From contig NC_049983.1 in assembly GCF_000003815.2 (NCBI RefSeq), positions 8,039,125 to 8,097,919 of the forward strand: a DNA stretch of 58,795 nt, in the 5' to 3' direction. The stretch is from Branchiostoma floridae (lineage: Eukaryota > Chordata > Leptocardii > Amphioxiformes > Branchiostomatidae). Shown here in pieces: positions 32,201 to 42,900 of this stretch. Both the position numbers and the translations under genes were made by a program. Numbering within the stretch: the stretch's first letter is position 1; every line of letters starts with the position of its first letter. A model generated the notes under the pieces. It did not search any database. It worked only from the letters and a program-made list of their open reading frames with translations, and was not told where the DNA came from.

Positions 32201-33010
32201 TGAGGTCCCATGTTTGAGGAAAGCCACACATATATGTAAGCACATTAAAGAACCCACTTCACCTATTAAATAAAAGTATGGGTCCATCCTGGTGCAAGTG
32301 GATCAAATAAATCCGTCTGGATATGCAGCTTGCATACATTATGTATGTTTAGTATGACTGAATTGTCCTCCATCTTGTCCACAGTACACATGATCTATGG
32401 CCCATCTGATCCAGTCAATCCACCAGTCTTTGCAGACAGATACAGGTGATGACCTAACATTGTAACTATGTTGTTAAATTGTACATTGTATAACAAGATA
32501 GAGAAAGACCTACCACGCAACTAAATTTTCTGTTTTACTTATGTCTAAGTACATGTATTTTGTTACTAGTAAATGCTCCCTGTGATGTATAATGTATTTA
32601 GTTGTACCCCAATGTCAAAATAAAATCTAGTTTGCTAAGGATTTGTGAATATCAAATCAAATTGTAAATAGGGCAATTACCAATTTGTGAAGTATATACA
32701 TTGTATAGTCAGACTGAAGCTTACACAATCATGTGGAATTACAGAAACCTTACATAACATAACGACATTTTGAGAATTATTTCAGTAGATACGTTAATGT
32801 TGTACATTTACCATTTTTTTTTACTATTTTGATGCCATTTCTTTCTATTTATTTAGAGAGCTGCTTCCCCAAGCGACCATTACAGTTCTAGACAAACACA
32901 TTGGCCATTATCCGCACTGGGAAGACCCCATGGCCGTCCTCATGGCCTACTTTGGTTTTCTGGAGAAGGTTTCTCCCCTTACACAGCCTCAAGCAACAGG
33001 CGAGACGTAA
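26261..33010 (+). CDS. MEST-like alpha/beta-hydrolase, copy 1
   Basis: Exons: 26261-26423, 27184-27263, 28002-28079, 28211-28341, 29036-29112, then 29394-29434 or 29506-29546, 30068-30132, 30668-30769, 30929-31005, 32385-32445, 32857-33010. All borders are GT/AG and phases agree, giving 342 residues, close to vertebrate MEST (about 335). Exon 1 encodes an N-terminal membrane anchor (KTKFLLSVFTAILIWAYL). The oxyanion HG lies near residue 70 (VLCVHGFP). The nucleophile-elbow motif SHDLGDTVAQELL has Asp near 139, as in epoxide-hydrolase-like MEST proteins. The His of HIGHYPH is at about 309. MEST is an ER-associated hydrolase-like protein linked to lipid storage in vertebrates; the substrate is unknown. 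A polyadenylation signal AATAAA lies at 33487. Copy 2 follows 0.9 kb downstream in the same orientation. Confidence 0.9.
26512..26693. promoter_or_regulatory. Two TGACCY-NN-RGGTCA palindromes in MEST copy 1 intron 1
   Basis: TGACCTTTAGGTCA lies at 26512-26525 and TGACCCTTGGGTCA at 26680-26693. These are perfect palindromes made of two nuclear-receptor-type AGGTCA half-sites, everted with a 2-bp spacer. Function is inferred only. They could also be a dispersed repeat word. Confidence 0.4.
27289..27612. repeat. 72-bp minisatellite in MEST copy 1 intron 2
   Basis: The word TCCTTGGTGCTGAT or a close variant recurs at about 27291, 27363, 27435, 27507 and 27591, mostly at 72-bp spacing. Each unit holds the block GCCAATCAGACTGG or a close variant, some as the palindrome ATTGGCCAAT (an inverted CCAAT pair), plus GACACTAGTTTGAAAC. 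A fragment of the same repeat lies in intron 2 of copy 2 at about 35028-35095, so it predates the duplication. Confidence 0.75.
29394..29546 (+). other. Mutually exclusive exon pair 6a/6b of MEST copy 1
   Basis: Exon 6a (29394-29434) and exon 6b (29506-29546) are both 41 nt with the same phases, AG acceptors and GTATGT donors. They are separated by 71 nt. Completed with the preceding G they encode GVFPETNFPTWSQR and GVFPETHHPTFMQK. Including both, or neither, shifts the frame, so a transcript must use one. Copy 2 has only the 6a type (GVFPETNFPTLSQR). Copy 3 has GFLPETITFQWVQY. Confidence 0.8.
29707..29924. mobile_element. MITE of the TACTGTAAATGCA family, in MEST copy 1
   Basis: It begins TACTGTAAATGCAG and contains the GGCGGTGG, TTAAAACCACCGCG and GCAAACTTAAA blocks typical of the family. 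It is inverted relative to the copies at 36661 and 50439, and its right end is diverged. Confidence 0.6.
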
Positions 33011-33943
33011 TGAGCAGGGAAATTTAATAGCCATCAGAACCATGGACAGAGCAACGGATGAAATATCAAGAATATTTGATGGAACTGTCAGTAGAATATT
33101 TTAGTAGAACAATCAACAAAAATTAAGTCAGGTCAGATTTTTAGAAAATAAATCTAACAACTTATTGGTGATGTTATTTGGTTAACCTGACTTGATATTA
33201 TGATAAATAACTTGCTGACCACTTCAGTTTTAAACCTCTAGCACACATAAACCTTTTACAGGTGGGTTCTTTTACCTTGAGCAGACGATTGGTCTGAGAA
33301 TTTTGCCAAGGAAGTTATTAAATCAATATTTTGACAAATGCACCAAGGTTTTTTCTTGGGTGACAGAAGTATGGAAATATGTAATATAGGTACCATTCTA
33401 TTCAAAGTTATCTGAGGGGATTTAAATTGTATATAGTTTGTATGTGATATGATGTTTCATATGGTTTTTATATTTCACTGAAATGGAATAAAGTAAATGT
33501 ACAATCATGTACATGTGTTGCATTGTCTCAATGGATGTAATGCTAGTTCACCTTAATCTACAAGGTACATGTGTAACCTACATGTACATCCATTGTTTTT
33601 AAAACATTATTCATGAATATTAAGTCAACGGACGCGGGATTTAAAATAATATATTTTGAATATTGCAATTTGAACCCCCCACCCAGGGACTTGATATCTT
33701 TAAATATCATGTCTTTTAATACAACAGAAATAAGTTACCCGCGGATAAAGCTTAACTAGCGTTAAGGTTGCCCCCTTTCTGTTGTCTGGTAGCACACTCC
33801 ATATATAGGAGTACAAATGTCAATGACCTTTGGATTGTTGAACCTTAAAGGTCAAACAAACAAGTTGTGAAGACTTAAGGGTCCTTCACATTGCCAAGGG
33901 TACAGCAGTCGGTTTATATAACATCTTACTAATCTCCCAAGAC

Positions 33944-36900
33944 ATGGCACTTGGCGGGAAGACCAAATTCCTGCTGAGTTTGTTCTCAGCCATCTTGGTT
34001 TGGGCGTACTTGAACTACAGCGTACCTCCTCCGTCCTTCGAGCTCAGGGAGTGGAAACAAACCGGCAAGTTTTTCTCACACGGAGATTTTAAAATTTTCT
34101 ACAAAGGTGAGAGCAGATTAAAAGTGGTTACCTTTTCACATTTTATACAGTCATTGGGTTGAATGCAGTTTTTTCCCTCTAATTGTTTCTCTTTGAATTT
34201 GCATTGGTAGCAAGTTCTTTGCTTAAATGCCACTCCTTATTAATGATTTACTTGATGTACATTTAGATCAACTGGGAATGTGTATCAGGGATTTATAATG
34301 AATTGTTTATCCACCAATAAGGTTTAGAATGTAGTGGTATTTTCCTTTCTTTGCCTCAATGTTATTAAAGCCTTTTTTGTCATATTTTCATACTTATATT
34401 ACATACTGATTACTCTTTTAGATGTGAATGGGACAGGGAGACCAGAGGATGTTGTTTTGTGTGTCCACGGCTTTCCCACTGCCAGCTACGACTTTGCCAA
34501 GGTACCAAAAGTTGAACTTGATAAGTATCATACTAACAGTATTCAAACCAATCTGCTAAACAAAACATTTACTTCCTGACTGAAACACAAATATTTCATT
34601 TATCTGCACCATATTATAGTGAAGTTTATTTGCAAATTCGTGCCCGAGGGCTAATTGCAAGTACATGGTATAAACATAGTAGATATACAAGTGACAATGA
34701 AAGTTATAAACAACATTCTATAATAATACTAGCTAGTGTTGGCTATTTCTAAACAGGTTGGGGTTGACTTCTTTTTTGGAAGAAGAGGGAGACAAACAAG
34801 AAGCCCCACCTTTCCTAAAAGTTCTGCGATTTCATGAGAAAAGTGGCTTACTTTTTGTCTGTCAATGTGGGGAAGCTGGGATAAGTCTTTGTGGCTTCTG
34901 TAAACAGAGTGATTTTTTCGGTCCGGTTGAAAATTATACAGCAACTACATATATATCCTATATATGACTGAGATGGCTGTAGATTGTCAATTATCAGTGT
35001 ACTGGAGATCATCAGATGTACCTATCCTTGGTGCTGATTGGCCAATCAGACTAGTTTTTAACCTGTCCTTGGTGCTGATTATCTTGTCAGACTGTTTTTG
35101 TTGTCATAATAAAGTATGAACTTCAAGGATTGTTCATGTTGCTGTTTTCCTTTACTTTTCAGGTGTGGGAGGGGCTGAATGGAAGGTTTGGCCGTGTCAT
35201 TGCCTCTGACATGCTCGGCCTGGGCTTCAGTGACAAACCGGTGAGTACAAACCTGTCTTTGTCCATCTTTGTTATCTGGAGAATGGACTTTCTCTAAATT
35301 ACACTTTAAATGGTACTTGGGGAATGTATCAATATCTCATTCATGAGCTTGCAGGGCTTGAAATATTTTTTTCTGCATACCTGCGCTGGTGCAGGTAACG
35401 TTGAAAATTACCTGCACCAGACAAATTTTACCTGCACCACTCAGAATTTAGGAAGTTTGGATCATACTAAAATTATTCAGGAACCATTGATCCATTCTTT
35501 TATACTTTATAGATGGTAACAGTCAATGCAGCTTAAATTACAATCCATACATACCTACATCATAGGACATGTATGTGACTTTATATAAATCCCAGTACAG
35601 GGACGAGTGTAGGCTAGGTGCAGCTAGACACCAGAAATACATGTACTTGCACAGCTCCAATTTTACATGCACTAACCTCCATATGCAGGTGGTATTTCGA
35701 GCCCTGGCTTGTTATCTGTAGTTTAATGGGAACCTAGGTAACCTGACTTTTGATAGTTGTTTGATAGAGGCACTTCTACAGACTGCATAAAAATATATAT
35801 ATTGCATGACTTGTATACAATTATGAATTTGTTCAAATACCAAGCAACATACATGTACAACACATGTTATGGTTATAACTACAGTATGGCCACAGCTACA
35901 CCATAGCTGAGCAGGCCTCTATCACAGAGAAGTTACTGAAGATGCTGGCAGTGGAGGAGGTGCACATCTTATCCCATGACCTCGGAGATACTGTAGCTCT
36001 GGAACTACTCAGAAGGTTAGGGGGCTGTCTTTTTTTTAGATAATCTTAGCTTTCCTTGTCTGCCACGGTATTATTCTATACAAAATTCTTCTTTGACTAT
36101 CTCTACATGTATATCTTAGACCTCCTAACTTTAGGGGCTATCTCACTGGATTGTAAATTTTAGCATTCTAAATTGACTTTGTTTAAAAAGGTCTATTTTT
36201 TATCGATGAAGTTAGTTGCACCCCCTGTCAATGCTGCCAACGTACTACAGTGAGACCCATATACCGGGGTATGTAGTGGCCCATCCTAGTTTAGTTTTAT
36301 GGGGCAGAACTTGTACTCTGCTCTTTGTTGGTTAGAGAGCCCTTGTGAACTAACTAGGATGGCACCCAGGCTAATAAGTAAGTACACATCTGATGTAGCC
36401 TTTAACTTTGCACTTTCTATTCTGTCATTTTATATGTCAAATCTGAATTCCAGTCTAGCAAGGAGTGGGGTTTATCATTGCTTCCATTGACAACAGTAAA
36501 ACCAATGACAAATTTTATGCAAGTATTCAAATTAACTTGACTTTGAGGTCTTTTTCTCCATTTTGATCCATTTTTATTTCAGGTTTCTGTATCGACAGAA
36601 GTCCCCTGGTAAAGGTGCACCATACCTGAGAATCAAGAGTTTGTGTCTTATGAATGGAGGTACTGTAAATGCATTTAAGTTTGCGGAGATTTAATTTCAC
36701 GGTAGCGGGAAAATTGACTTTTTGCGGTGGCTTTAATTTTGCGGTAGCACCATGCACTGTAGTCTCTTACTGTGGAAAAATGGAAAAATGTATGCGGTGG
36801 TTTTAAATTTGCGCTGAAGTGGCTGCCACAAAAAAATTGAACATTAAGCCACTGCAAAAGTTTTTGCATTTACAATATTTGTTTGCTTTCCAACCCTTGT

Positions 36901-39414
36901 ATATTATGTTCAGTATGTATTGATGTTAACTGAATTTACTACTCTACAATTTCATGTAAGGCCCTGCTTGTATTCTTTTTTTTCTCTGTCACTATTGCCA
37001 TAGGATCATATCCCTGTCACCATTGGGGCTGCATCTGTCTTTTGGAAGGGGTGTAAAATGAAGAGCTGCCTCGAGCAAGTTTTAAAAGGGGAAAGGGCTA
37101 GCAACCCCTCCCTGTAAAAATACTGGTATACCATGGCTACTGAAACAGCAAGGAAGGAAACGTGCTGATTTCTTTTGTATGTGTCACGGACGTTTCAGGT
37201 AGCGTTCCACTACTTTTCATGAGTGACCATTTCCAAAATCTCTCAAGCTGCTTGAGTTATTAATGAGTTTTCACTCCAGGTGTGTTTCCAGAGACAAACT
37301 TCCCCACCTTGAGCCAACGTGTATGTACTACTAGTTAATTTAGTAACTTAACTTGCTAAAATTGGGCACTGCATTGAGCTTTGACTTAAAACCAAAACTT
37401 TCATACTGTTTGTCACAAAATTGTGGTTGTAACACAAAAGACTTACAAGTGGCTTTGTCTTTAAGGGTATATACGTGAACATTCTTAACCAGTTGGAAAA
37501 CACACGTGTCATACTACAGTCAACCTAGTAGTAATGATACTTCAGTTTAAGTTTTACAATTTATACATTTGAATTTCAGATCATGCAGCATCAGTGGCTA
37601 AGTCCTTTAACAAGGCTGAGCAACTACTATACTTTTAAAAACAGGTTGGTATTTTTAGAACACACAATGTCATGCATGTTCAAGACGTTTCAAGTTTTTC
37701 TTTAACCCTATGTTCCGCATGTCAGGGATGTTAAACTTATAATGAAAACTCTAAATATTTTCTGTCTTTGAACTCTTGTTTTGACAGCATTGGAAACGTC
37801 TTTGGCCCCAACACTCAGCCATCGCCAGTCGACTTTGCTGACTTTTTTGCCCTATTACGATGGAATGACGGCCATCTTGTCACTCCCGGGTGAGCATTTT
37901 TGAATGAAATTAGTAACTGATACAGTATTAACCTCTAACAATAGTAGTTTAAAATAAAAATAAAAATAAAAGAAATACAAATGGCAATGAAATGTTCTTT
38001 CATTTGTCAACATACACACACAAACACACATACACATGTAAACTATCACAAATACACACACATATACACTCACAGGTCACATAATAAACTGTATATGTAC
38101 ATAGTAATATCTGCCTTTCAAAGCTTAAGATATTTTCTCATCAATCCTTTTGAATGTTGTTTTTTGTGATAGTCTACTTCAGTTTATGGCTGAACGACAT
38201 ATGAACAGAGAGGTATGGGTAGGGGCACTGCAGAAGTCTACCGTACCAGGTAGGGAAAACTTATGTGTCATACAAAAGGTAACAATTACTCATTGACAAG
38301 CAACTGGATAAAATGCAGAAAATATCAGACGTTGCAAAATTTCAGATAACATTTGCTGTCTTTTGTTGGTGACTGAGCAAAAATATGGACAGCTTTTATA
38401 CTAAAATGCTGACTTGATGTAAAAAGATGAGAAATTTCTAAGATGGTTCAACAGGAGATGAACTCAAGACAAAGTTGTTTCACAATTAGCCCCTGTTGAG
38501 TGACTACATTGAGCTAATACTATATAGTAATAGTGTCTTGCAGTGATGGGAGGTCAAAGTCCCAAGTACCATAAAGTTTGGCTTCCTTTCCTGTGGAGGG
38601 TGGGATTCAAACATTCTGACTCATATGTTGCCATTTTGACCCTTCCTTAAAACCAGTGGGGTCTAGGATATCTGTGGATTTGAGATTGCATGAATGTCCC
38701 TGGTTGTGTAGTAGATGGCAAAAAATGGCCAGGAAGTACATGTAGCTATTAGACTAGCTAGATCTATGTCTACCTGTACAATGATACCTGTGTCAAAACT
38801 TGTCTTTGGATGGAATCAGAGCTACCTGATGTTCAGTATGACTCCATCTTGTCCACAGTACACATGATCTATGGCCCAGCCGACCCAGTCAACCCACCAG
38901 TCTTTGTAGACAGATACAGGTGAAAACAATGAAGTTATATCTTCAGTAGCTTTTGCCTGTCTGTCAGTGTGTGTGTCTAGATTAGGATTGGTTTCATATT
39001 TGGTGTGTTGGTGGGGTGTGACAAACACTGGAATTATTAGATTTTGGGCCCCCTACTGCAGCAGAACTTCATGTTTTGATATCTTGTGTTTTGAACAAGA
39101 TTTTTGGCTGCTGTTAGATAGTTTTTTACAATAGTCTGCCATACTGTTGATATGGAACTACTATACAGAAACCATACATAATATAATAATGTTCTATTAA
39201 ATAGATAGCCAGTAGATAACCCCTTCTTTCTGTATTTTTACTACCATTTCTTGATTTTAGGGAGCTGCTTCCCCAAGCGACCATCACAGTTCTAGACGAA
39301 CACATCGGCCACTATCCACACTGGGAAGACCCCATGGCCGTCCTCATGGCCTACTTTGGCTTTCTGGAGAAGGTTTCTCCCCTTACACAGCCTCAAGCTA
39401 CAGGAGAGACATAA
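33944..39414 (+). CDS. MEST-like alpha/beta-hydrolase, copy 2
   Basis: Eleven exons: 33944-34106, 34422-34501, 35163-35240, 35885-36015, 36583-36659, 37280-37320, 37580-37644, 37788-37889, 38173-38249, 38859-38919, 39261-39414. Every exon has the same length as its partner in copy 1 and all phases agree, giving 342 residues. The N-terminal anchor is KTKFLLSLFSAILVWAYL. The nucleophile region reads SHDLGDTVALELL and the catalytic-His region HIGHYPHWEDPM. Exon 2 looks identical to copy 1 at the nucleotide level and the last exon nearly so. This points to a recent tandem duplication or gene conversion. The gene is complete with no disruption. Confidence 0.9.
35352..35706. mobile_element. MITE with CAGGGCT termini in MEST copy 2 intron 3
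   Basis: The left end is CAGGGCTTGAAATA and the right end TATTTCGAGCCCTG, a 14-bp inverted repeat with one mismatch. A GCTTG direct repeat flanks it on both sides (35347-35351 and 35707-35711). Inside are several ACCTGCACCA-type words. The termini resemble hAT elements, but the apparent 5-bp duplication does not fit the usual 8 bp. Confidence 0.6.
36661..36877. mobile_element. MITE of the TACTGTAAATGCA family, in MEST copy 2
   Basis: It starts TACTGTAAATGCATTTAAG and ends TTTGCATTTACAATA. Internal GCGGTGG and TTTAATTTTGCGGTAGCACC blocks match the copy at 50439. It starts within the donor region of intron 5. Confidence 0.7.
37190..37265. repeat. Diverged hammerhead-associated repeat fragment
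   Basis: ATTTCCAAAATCTCTCAAGC and GCTTGAGTTATTAATGAG resemble the sequence downstream of the ribozyme-like motif at 4252 (GTTTCCAAAATCATATCCAG, TTGCTTGAGTAA in the 10.3-kb copy). The catalytic core is not conserved here. Confidence 0.4.
37978..38072. repeat. CA-rich simple repeat
   Basis: Interrupted ACACAC/ACATAC runs lie in intron 8 of MEST copy 2. Confidence 0.6.
38985..39130. repeat. Inverted fragment of the 25.1-kb repeat family
   Basis: Read on the minus strand it contains AGCTATC-type words, TCTGCTGCAGTAG and GGGGGCCC, matching the closing part of the element at 25.1-26.2 kb. It lies in intron 10 of MEST copy 2. Confidence 0.5.
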
Positions 39415-39827
39415 CAAGGAGAGGAACCCTAGAAGCCTCCATTGTAGAAAAGCAATCAGCACCATGGACAGAACAACAGCTATGATATCTAATATTGACT
39501 TATCAAAAGACTTTGTTTCATGATGTAGCAACTGCATCCTAAGAATTTAGTTACTAAAAGTCAACAAATCTTTGTCTAGAAGAGAAGAAAGATGCAGTCA
39601 TATCAGGTTTTAGAAAGTTATCCACCATCTTTAGCTACTGTCATTTTGTCAACCGGACTTGCTATTTTGATTGTTGTCTCGCTGAACTGTTCAGCTATAC
39701 GGTTTTTCAGAATTAAATTGGGTGCCTGGAATAAGCCCGTTAAATGTACTGTTTGTGTCAATGGATCTGTGCATGACTTGTTTCTATTCACTTCAGACAC
39801 GCTCCATAGGTGCAGTACAAAGGTTAT

Positions 39828-39841
39828 TGACCTGTAGGTCA
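39828..39841. promoter_or_regulatory. TGACCT-GT-AGGTCA palindrome upstream of MEST copy 3
   Basis: A perfect palindrome of two everted AGGTCA half-sites with a 2-bp spacer, about 160 bp before the start codon of copy 3. Two more lie in its intron 1 (40428-40441 and 40611-40624). A receptor-binding role is inferred. Confidence 0.4.
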
Positions 39842-39997
39842 TTGAACTTTAGCATTTGAATAGCAAACAGACATGCTCTGAAACCCAATACAGTAGCCAC
39901 TCACACTGTAAAGGGGCAGCAGTTGGTAACAGCTTTGTAACTGAAATCTTATGATATACTATCCTGAGCTAAGTTTCTGATATTTTGTGGTACAGTT

Positions 39998-42900
39998 ATG
40001 GCATACATTGGGAAGAGAGGTATTGTGTTAAGTGTGCTTGCAGCAGTCCTTGTATGGGCTTTTAGGACGTCCCCAGGCCTTATACTTTCACCCCAGCTGA
40101 GAGAGTGGAAACAGTCGGGCAAGTTCTTTTCACACGGAGAGTTCAAGGTCTTCTACCATGGTAAGTAACAGTACAGACTGTAGTCTTTGTGAATTTGTAA
40201 TATTATTGATAATAGCTCCTGGTTATCTAATTTCAAATATGAGGCATTATTTATATAGAAGAAAGAGATTAGAGTTTCATTCCACGACAATTGAATAGGT
40301 GAACATTACAATGTATGGCAACTTTTACATACAAGATAGTTGAACTAAATGTATTGCTAATATCTAACAATTTTCTCGTATTCATGAATAACATGTACAG
40401 TAGAAGCAATCAAGCCATCCTTGCATATGACCTTAAGGTCATTAACCATAAGTTCATTGACCCCAAAGTGTTGTGCATTGGACCAAGGTGAGTTCAAAGT
40501 CTTAACACACTGTGTGACCTTACCAACTGTGATCTTGATTTATATATGAAAGGACTCTAAATCATGGATTTGAAAGAGTTATAGGGTATTTTTTTCAGAT
40601 TTCAAGCATATGACCTTTAGGTCATTTACCTCATGGTATTATATTATCCCTTGAAGCAAGGTGTCTGAATACTAAAATGAAGCGATGTATTCCTTGATAG
40701 CACATTTACTTCCCTGAAGTGTTTTTTTCTCATAGAGAATCATCAAATGAAACATACTGATGTCCCCTTTCTTTATTGACTCAGTGCGGTTATCGTATGA
40801 AATTGCAGATTTTTGTTACATCTTGATTTGTGTGTGCGTGTTGGGGGTATATTTGCAGTGACCACAACACTGTGGCAAGTATATGCATTTCCAATTTGTC
40901 TGCAGAATCGTGTCAACAGTAAAATTAAAACACTGACAACCTCCTTGTCCCATCTATTGTCAAAGCATTACATGTATTTATATCTTTAGTTTCTTTGTTT
41001 TGTTAGTAAAACATTAATAAAACTGTATTTTGACTGTTACAGATGAAACTGGAAAGGGGGAAGCTGGTGAGGTTGTTCTCTGTATTCATGGCTTTCCATC
41101 ATCCAGCCATGACTGGGTCAAGGTGATTAATATTATCATACTTGCAAATAAACTTCTTATTATATATGAAGTAATATTTTTGTCAACTACATCTGCACAT
41201 GTCTATGGTTGATTTACAGAAACTACTTTGGATGATAGCATACCAGCTTCGCAGGCACGCGGTGTGGCAGCAGCTGGTTATATTACACTGAACGACTCAC
41301 CACACCTAACTTGTGCACATCTATCTGCAAGCTTTCTATAAAACTATCCAGAGAAGATGCCCCTACTGTGTATAACGTTATACAAGATTATAATTGACCT
41401 TTATCTGTGGTGTAAACTATATTTAGTGATATTAAGTCAACAGGCAGTGGTTTTGAATTGTAATATTTTCAAACAATTAGCAGACTATTATTGGAATGAG
41501 CAGAGCACTTTGGACTAATGCTTGTAGCCTTTCATAGATTAAAATATATATTTGATATTTTTAGTATATCGAGATTATATAAGATTAGTTCACCTTTTCT
41601 GTGGGGTAACCTATATCTGTTCTGTTGAAAAATGGCATTTAGTGATATCAAGTCAACAAACAGTGGTTTAGATTGTAATCTTTTCAAACTATCAACAGCA
41701 AGCAGATTATTATTGGACTGAGTAGAGCACTTTGGACTAATGTTTGTAAGCCTTTCACCGCTTAAAACTAAATATTATCTGATATTTTGTGAGAAGCTTC
41801 TGTGGTATTCAACAGATCATAATGACCCACAGCAAGAGTCTTCATGCTTGGTTAAAAATCGAAAAATCTTGAGATATACACAAAAAAAACTTGAGATTTT
41901 GTGTTAAATCTTGAGATATTTTGACTTGATCTTGAGATGTTTTGACACAATCTTGAGATCCTTCAAAATATTTTGAAAGTTGCTTTGAAAAAGCCCCATG
42001 TTCTGAGTTGTCTGGAAAAAATCTTGAGATCATTTCAAAGAATCTTGAGACTTTCTAAAGGTCCTAAAGATTGTTATGAAAAAGCTCAAAATTGTTTTGA
42101 AAAATCTCAAGATTATCACGATTTTCTCCAAAAATCTTGAGATTGTCTAAAAAATCTTCAAGTTCTTCATTTTCAATAAGGTGAGATTGTCGCTCTACTT
42201 ATAATGTTTTTTTAACCATGTGTGTCTGATTTGCCACTGTAGTGATATATGTTGATAGAATATCAGGACTTGATATAATCTGCATTCTCTGTATATTCTA
42301 TCTGACCCTTAGCTCCCTCATGACGTCAATGAACCTCAAAGATTTGAGCTTCTCATCAATAGATTAAGGTTAAAACAAATCAAACAAAGACTTCTGCTGT
42401 GTCGTGGCTTATTATGATCTGCTGATCTTTCTCAAAATATCAGATATGTACCTTTAAGCTGTGAACAGTCAAAATCATTAGTCCAAAGTGCTCTGCTCAG
42501 TCTAATAATAACCACCATCTTAGGACTTGATACTCCTTGATAACTCCTTGGTAAAGTAGCATAATTATTCATAAGCTCACCAAAATTTCACATGACAGAA
42601 AAGGAAAACATCAAAGAGACATATAAAAGAATAAAGTGGTAAAGACAATTGTTTCTGTTCTGCACAGGTGTGGGATGGACTGCAGGGAAGATTTGGCCGT
42701 GTTATCGCCTCAGATTTACTGGGCTTTGGATTCAGTGACAAACCCGTAAGTACAAAACATTTCAACTTAAAACTAAATACATTAGCAACTCTACACACTC
42801 AGGTTATTAAGAGGCATGATAGCTTACCCTTACCGAAAAGTGCGGTGAATTAATCTAAAAGTGCTGAGGTTAAACCAATGGCTATCCTCAAACACCGGAC

